Program-made: the position numbers and the translations under genes
Assembly: GCA_023853785.1 (NCBI GenBank)
Contig: JAJIRX010001070.1
Span: 1 to 34,849 of the forward strand
DNA: 34,849 nt
Direction of reading: 5' to 3'
From: Psilocybe azurescens
Lineage: Eukaryota; Basidiomycota; Agaricomycetes; Agaricales; Agrocybaceae
Notes under the pieces: generated by a model
Told to the model about the DNA's origin: nothing
Databases searched by the model: none
What the model saw: only the letters and a program-made list of their open reading frames with translations
Shown: piece by piece, positions 31,458 through 34,849 of the stretch
Layout of the letters: the number at the start of each line of letters is the position of its first letter
Position numbering within the stretch: the first letter of the stretch is position 1

Positions 31458-31820
31458 CTATAGAACATGAGTCGTCGCCCACTTGCTCGTCCTCTTGGTC
31501 GCGGTCTTCGTGGTAGTAGTTGTTGTTGTTGTTGCTGGGTGGGAGGTATCTGAATAAAAATGAATCCAGTCAACAAGGACGCGTTCTGCCTCCGGAGCAA
31601 GAAGCTGCTGAGAGCGGTGGGCTTCCTTGTAGGGCCAGGTGATTCCATGATAGCGGTTACGAAGGGTATGGTAAGGAATATTAACACCATAACGCTCATT
31701 AATATCTTTGCGGACAACAGCAATATTTGGCTTCTGCATGAGCTTGAGAAGCTGAACAGCCTCATTGAGACACTTTTCGACCTGGGTGTCATTGGCTGTA
31801 ATAACTCTCTTGGGGCACAT
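31458..31820 (-). pseudogene. N-terminal HTH part of a pogo/CENP-B-like transposase
   Basis: Residues 1-80 read KCLNEAVQLLKLMQKPNIAV, VRKDINERYGVNIPYHTLRN, then HRSQQLLAPEAERVLVDWIH. This is the psq-type helix-turn-helix followed by the start of the CENPB-type helix-turn-helix found at the N-terminus of Fot1/pogo transposases and their relatives. The family normally continues for several hundred residues to a DDE domain. Here it stops being recognisable after DWIHFYS and passes into a Thr/Lys repeat encoded by a GTT-rich microsatellite, then a stop. TTATTCAG at that point resembles an acceptor, so a missing exon or an insertion is possible. Start chosen at the ATG before CPKRVITANDTQVEKC. Confidence 0.65.
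31510..31536. repeat. Trinucleotide repeat (GTA/GTT)
   Basis: GGTAGTAGTTGTTGTTGTTG, about eight units. It encodes the Thr run at the end of the transposase fragment. Confidence 0.8.
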
Positions 31821-31840
31821 ACCATTGTCCGCGCAGACAC

Positions 31841-32952
31841 TGGGTGGCGTGTGGGTGGTCAGTCAACAAAACAGAGTGACTTAAACGAGGACGCGTCGTG
31901 TTTAAAGCGGAGTTTAAAGTACATCAATCATGATTCTTCGAATTGTCACATTTTCCAATCTTTCATATCTAGAACCTCAAAGAACGCCTTCCTGAGGCTG
32001 AAATTTTGCATGGAGCGTTTTTAATACACGTAGAACACTTCTACACATTTACATACAATTTGAGTAATATTTGAAGGTTAAATTCTACGTTCAAGGTCTC
32101 AATGTGTTGAGTGATCGCCAAAGATCAAGGAATTGAATCACCTTCCTAATAATATTTCGCCGATATTTTTGATATCCATTACTGGTAGTCATATTGGCTT
32201 TGGACTATTAAAAATATTGAGAAATAAAAAGTGTTTTGGCAGTCAGAATGCACAATTTGAATCTCTGTATCCGTTTGAATCCCGATGCACGTGATAGTAT
32301 GCGTGCCCGGATCGTCGTCTGGCATGACGAGAAGCATCTCTAACCAAAACAGATTGCAGACCTTGCAGGATGTTGCAACAAAACTGTCTACATCATACTT
32401 TCGTACCACCGTAACTACAACACTCTTCGAAACCCATTTACTCGGGGGCCACATGGTCGAAGCCGTTCTTTGAATATGGGAGATATGAATTACATATCAT
32501 CGTTGATTGACGCGCGACCAAGAAGTTGAGCACGACGGTGAGCATACTTCGACATTGGTAAAGATCGTTGATGGCAGGCTGTGTAAATGTGCCTTCGCCA
32601 CTGAGAGCTGCACATGAGTCATGACCCAGATCGTGATTTCTCGATCGGTTCTGTGTCACATGTCAACACATACAAGTAGGGTTTGGCGAGTTTTCGCAAC
32701 ATGGTTGTGTAAACGGTTATGCAAAGCACTGTAAAGGCCTTAGACAATGATAAATTAGGTACGAGAGCTGCCGTTTGATCCCAACAATGGCAAACCTCCC
32801 TTTTTGGTTTAAGTCAGCAACAAAATGAACAAAGCGCTGAGCGTGAACGAGAGCCTGAGCTGCTCTATCGATATGAATTTAGCTGGAAGATCTCGAAACT
32901 CTCCATCCACCCGATTTGCGTTGTAGGAATACCTGTCAACGCTAAGCTATTA
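31841..32952. other. Mostly non-coding; two weak minus-strand ORFs
   Basis: ORFs at 32179-32454 and 32438-32659 (-) overlap by a few bases in different frames. The first includes KYDVDSFVATSCKVC and DDDPGTHTITCIGIQTDTEI, which looks more like protein than chance and may be a broken gene. No family recognised. The rest is AT-rich. Confidence 0.3.
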
Positions 32953-33023
32953 GGGACGTTCAATGCTGGGCGCATCTCGCATCTCGCATCTCGCCTTTCG
33001 CATTTGATCAGCTTATATAACGT
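32953..33023 (+). repeat. Left terminal inverted repeat of the MITE
   Basis: 71 bases, 68 matching the complement of 33360-33430. Differences are A/T at base 12 and two in the GCATTTC units. Confidence 0.9.
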
Positions 33024-33359
33024 AGATTTAAGATTTCGCTGTGACCTTTTTTGTGACGGACGCGGTGGACACGTCTTCCTCTTGTCGCTCGTTTTAAAAC
33101 CACTCCCACACGCTCGTTTAACTCCATTTTTAAATTAACTGACAGAGGGCCATTGATAACGAGTTTCCTCAAGGAGAGCAATGATTTCGAGGTCTTTTGT
33201 AGGTTTAAAGTGTATTCCTCAAGATTCTCAGGTGGTGAAAAATGTCTCGAGTTGCCATTGATAATAAGAATGAATCTAGAAGATAATCGGCAAAGAAGAG
33301 GCCCTATGTTATCACAGATAATCAGATGTGACACACGCTCCAAGCGGTCTTTCAAATTC

Positions 33360-33430
33360 ACGTTATATAAGCTGATCAAATGCGAAATGCGAAATGCGAG
33401 ATGCGAGATGCGCCCAGCTTTGAACGTCCC
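33360..33430 (-). repeat. Right terminal inverted repeat of the MITE
   Basis: 71 bases ending GCTTTGAACGTCCC, followed directly by the TA target duplication. Confidence 0.9.
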
Positions 33431-33775
33431 TATTTGAAGACAAGTCCTATTTTGGCGAAATCTGCACTGCAACATGTAACTTAAACCCACAAGGATTGGT
33501 AAGACGTGGCTGAGTAATTGATAACTGCGGAATGACGTCATAATCCCGGCTCTGACCGCAAACGGTCGCTGGCCAGCTGTTCTGCAGCCTACACCAAGGT
33601 ATATAAAGCATGCTTCGAACAGAAAACAGCAAACATCAACCGGCATAAACCAAACAGCATTTTAAACAACAGCCCCAGTCTCTTGCCCCACCTGCTCACC
33701 AGGTCTTCAGTCTGTTAACAGCACCAAATATCACATCAACGCTTGAACGCCGCGATTGTGAAGAAGTACCCAACC

Positions 33776-34402
33776 ATGGCCTCCACCACTATGCCCACCA
33801 CCACCGCCGTCGACAAATCCAAACCCTACTTCCTCTGGCTGGCTTGGCCAGTGACGGCTGGTCCACCGAAGATGAAGCGACGGCCACATGCTTTTGTGGC
33901 GCCGTACAACTGGCATTCGTAAGTTTTGGCGTCTGAGTCTGCCTCGTCAGCATGCCCCGCTCAAATACCATCTCCAAACTGCCAGCCAACCCATGGCCCT
34001 GGTTTCGTCGGCTCCTTCGTCTGCAACTGCGCCGACTGCCACAAACTCACTGCGTCCGTGCACGCAACCAACTTCACCGTCTATGACACGCACCTGAAGC
34101 ACCTGCGCGGCCGCGACAACCTGAAGACCTTCGGTCAATCGCGCACTGTTTTCGTCAATACCCCTGGCCAGGACAACACCATGACCAACTACTTCTGTTC
34201 CACTTGCGGCTCGCTCATGTATCGCGTCGGCGGGGCTTTCCCAGGCATGAGTATCCTGCGCGTAGGCAGCGTGGACGATTTCTCTTTGCACGAGACCAAG
34301 TTGAGACCCACAATGGAGCAGTTTACCAAGGACCGTGTGTCCTGGAAACTTCCCACGGAAGGGGCCAAGCAGTTTGAGGAGGACGGCTTACACGTAAAGT
34401 GA
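33776..34402 (+). CDS. GFA/CENP-V family zinc protein, frameshift in exon 1
   Basis: Exon 1 is 33776-33918 and exon 2 is 33986-34402, with a 67-nt intron (GTAAGT...TGCCAG, phase 0). The GFA fold binds zinc through paired cysteines, all visible: CFCG before the intron, CNCADCHK after it and FCSTCG further on (about residues 44-46, 61-66 and 117-120). Other family blocks are STEDEATATCFCGAVQLAF, PTHGPGFVGSFVCNC, DTHLKHLRGRDNLKTFGQSR, NTMTNYF-type TMTNYFCSTCGSLMYRVGG and ILRVGSVDDFSLHETKLRP. Members include glutathione-dependent formaldehyde-activating-type proteins, but this fungal subfamily has no assigned substrate that I know. ATG 33776 opens MASTTMPTTTAVDKSKPYF; then one base is missing near 33832, because PLAGLASDGWS lies in the next frame. 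Without the shift exon 1 would be 48 codons. Confidence 0.75.
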
Positions 34403-34849
34403 CCGAAGGTCAGAGGAGGCGAGTCGCAGAACTGTAATGAAGCGGTACTTTTCACCATCACTGCTTCCCTCTTCGTCATCGTGCATCCATCTCCTCCTCC
34501 TATTCCCTTCATTTTGGTCCCCATTCTTATTTCCCTTAGTCTCGAGGAATGTTGTAACCTACATCAAGTTCTAGGTACATTCATCTAGTTTTCTCCGGCT
34601 GCTGCGCGTGCGCAGCTGCGGTCAGCCATTCTCATGATTCTGTTCATATGACTCCTTTCTCTTTTCGTACTTGTCTTCGTCACCTGACAAGCTGCTGACT
34701 TGGTATTTAACGGATCACCGTAGTACAAACAAACTCAACTAGTAAAAATCATTGTCTGCATGTAATTTTACAATCTGCAGTCTCACTCATTTATCACTTG
34801 GCCTAGAATCTTATTTACTGTATATTATAGGCTGATGAAGAGACGAAGA
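34403..34849. other. 3' flank of the GFA gene, no further gene seen
   Basis: Pyrimidine-rich stretch at 34455-34545, then AT-rich sequence to the window end. No ORF of note. Confidence 0.4.

Larger units (their letters stand above)
32953..33430. mobile_element. 478-bp MITE with 71-bp terminal inverted repeats and TA target duplication
   Basis: The left end 32953-33023 starts GGGACGTTCAATGCTGGGCG. The right end 33360-33430 is its reverse complement with three mismatches in 71 bases. Both flanks are TA (32951-32952 and 33431-33432), the duplication of Tc1/mariner and pogo elements. The repeats contain the short unit GCATCTC/GCATTTC in tandem (about five copies) followed by TTTGATCAGCTTATATAACG. 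No transposase is encoded, so it depends on another element. A minus-strand ORF runs through the whole interior (see findings). Confidence 0.92.

Noticed and set aside
31560..32024. 154-codon plus-strand ORF
   Set aside because: Antisense to the pogo-like HTH ORF for most of its length, with no domain of its own.
33153..33437. 94-codon plus-strand ORF ending in repeated Met-Arg-Cys-Glu units
   Set aside because: The repeat is simply the translation of the GCATYTC array in the MITE's right terminal repeat.
1..34849. CRISPR array, bacterial operon or phage system
   Set aside because: Spliceosomal introns, kinesin, Plavaka and GFA genes show a fungal nuclear genome; no regularly spaced repeats were seen.

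Overview
The window is nuclear DNA of a basidiomycete fungus, most likely an Agaricomycete. Genes are split by short introns (about 44-82 nt, GT...AG, a few apparent AAG acceptors). It carries a Plavaka-type DNA transposon, a lineage I associate with mushroom-forming fungi, a pair of secreted DUF5648 proteins, and other families I know mainly from Agaricomycetes. Most of it is an accessory region of duplicated blocks, mobile-element remains and decayed genes. Few genes read cleanly from start to stop.

Layout. 87-687 (-): 3' exons of an unrecognised conserved gene. About 810-3870 (+): two kinesin-5 (bimC/Cut7/Eg5) pseudogene copies in tandem; the first stops inside the motor domain, the second lost the motor core but keeps the end of the motor, the stalk and traces of the tail. 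4078-7361 (+): a broken Plavaka transposase. 8357-10904 (-): copy A of a Ser/Pro/Ala-rich family. 11088-12816: an LTR-like sequence, then a long uninterrupted ORF of a multicopy basidiomycete type. 13569-14290 (-): partial copy B of the Ser-rich family, joined directly to a ~2.1 kb block (14290-16385) with a secreted DUF5648 gene. 17003-18802 (-): copy C of the Ser-rich family. 19001-19334: a solo LTR with a perfect 5-bp target duplication. 19797-21855: the second copy of the ~2.1 kb block with the second DUF5648 gene. 22173-23406 (-): a PD-(D/E)XK-like nuclease-fold gene with two frame problems. 24933-25459 (-): a small secreted protein with an Ig-like N-terminal domain. 25.5-31.4 kb: mostly gene-poor with low-confidence ORFs. 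31458-31820 (-): the helix-turn-helix head of a pogo-like transposase. 32953-33430: a 478-bp MITE with 71-bp terminal inverted repeats and TA target duplication. 33776-34402 (+): a GFA/CENP-V family zinc protein with a frameshift in exon 1.

I see no operon-like or pathway cluster. The organising theme is duplication and decay. The most unusual signals are the tandem kinesin-5 copies with complementary deletions, the recently duplicated DUF5648 pair in which one copy carries two compensating frameshifts that rewrite about 20 residues, and the chimeric junction at 14290. Many single-base lesions sit in homopolymer runs, so long-read assembly error is a real alternative to pseudogenisation for some of them; the gross deletions and duplications do not have that explanation.
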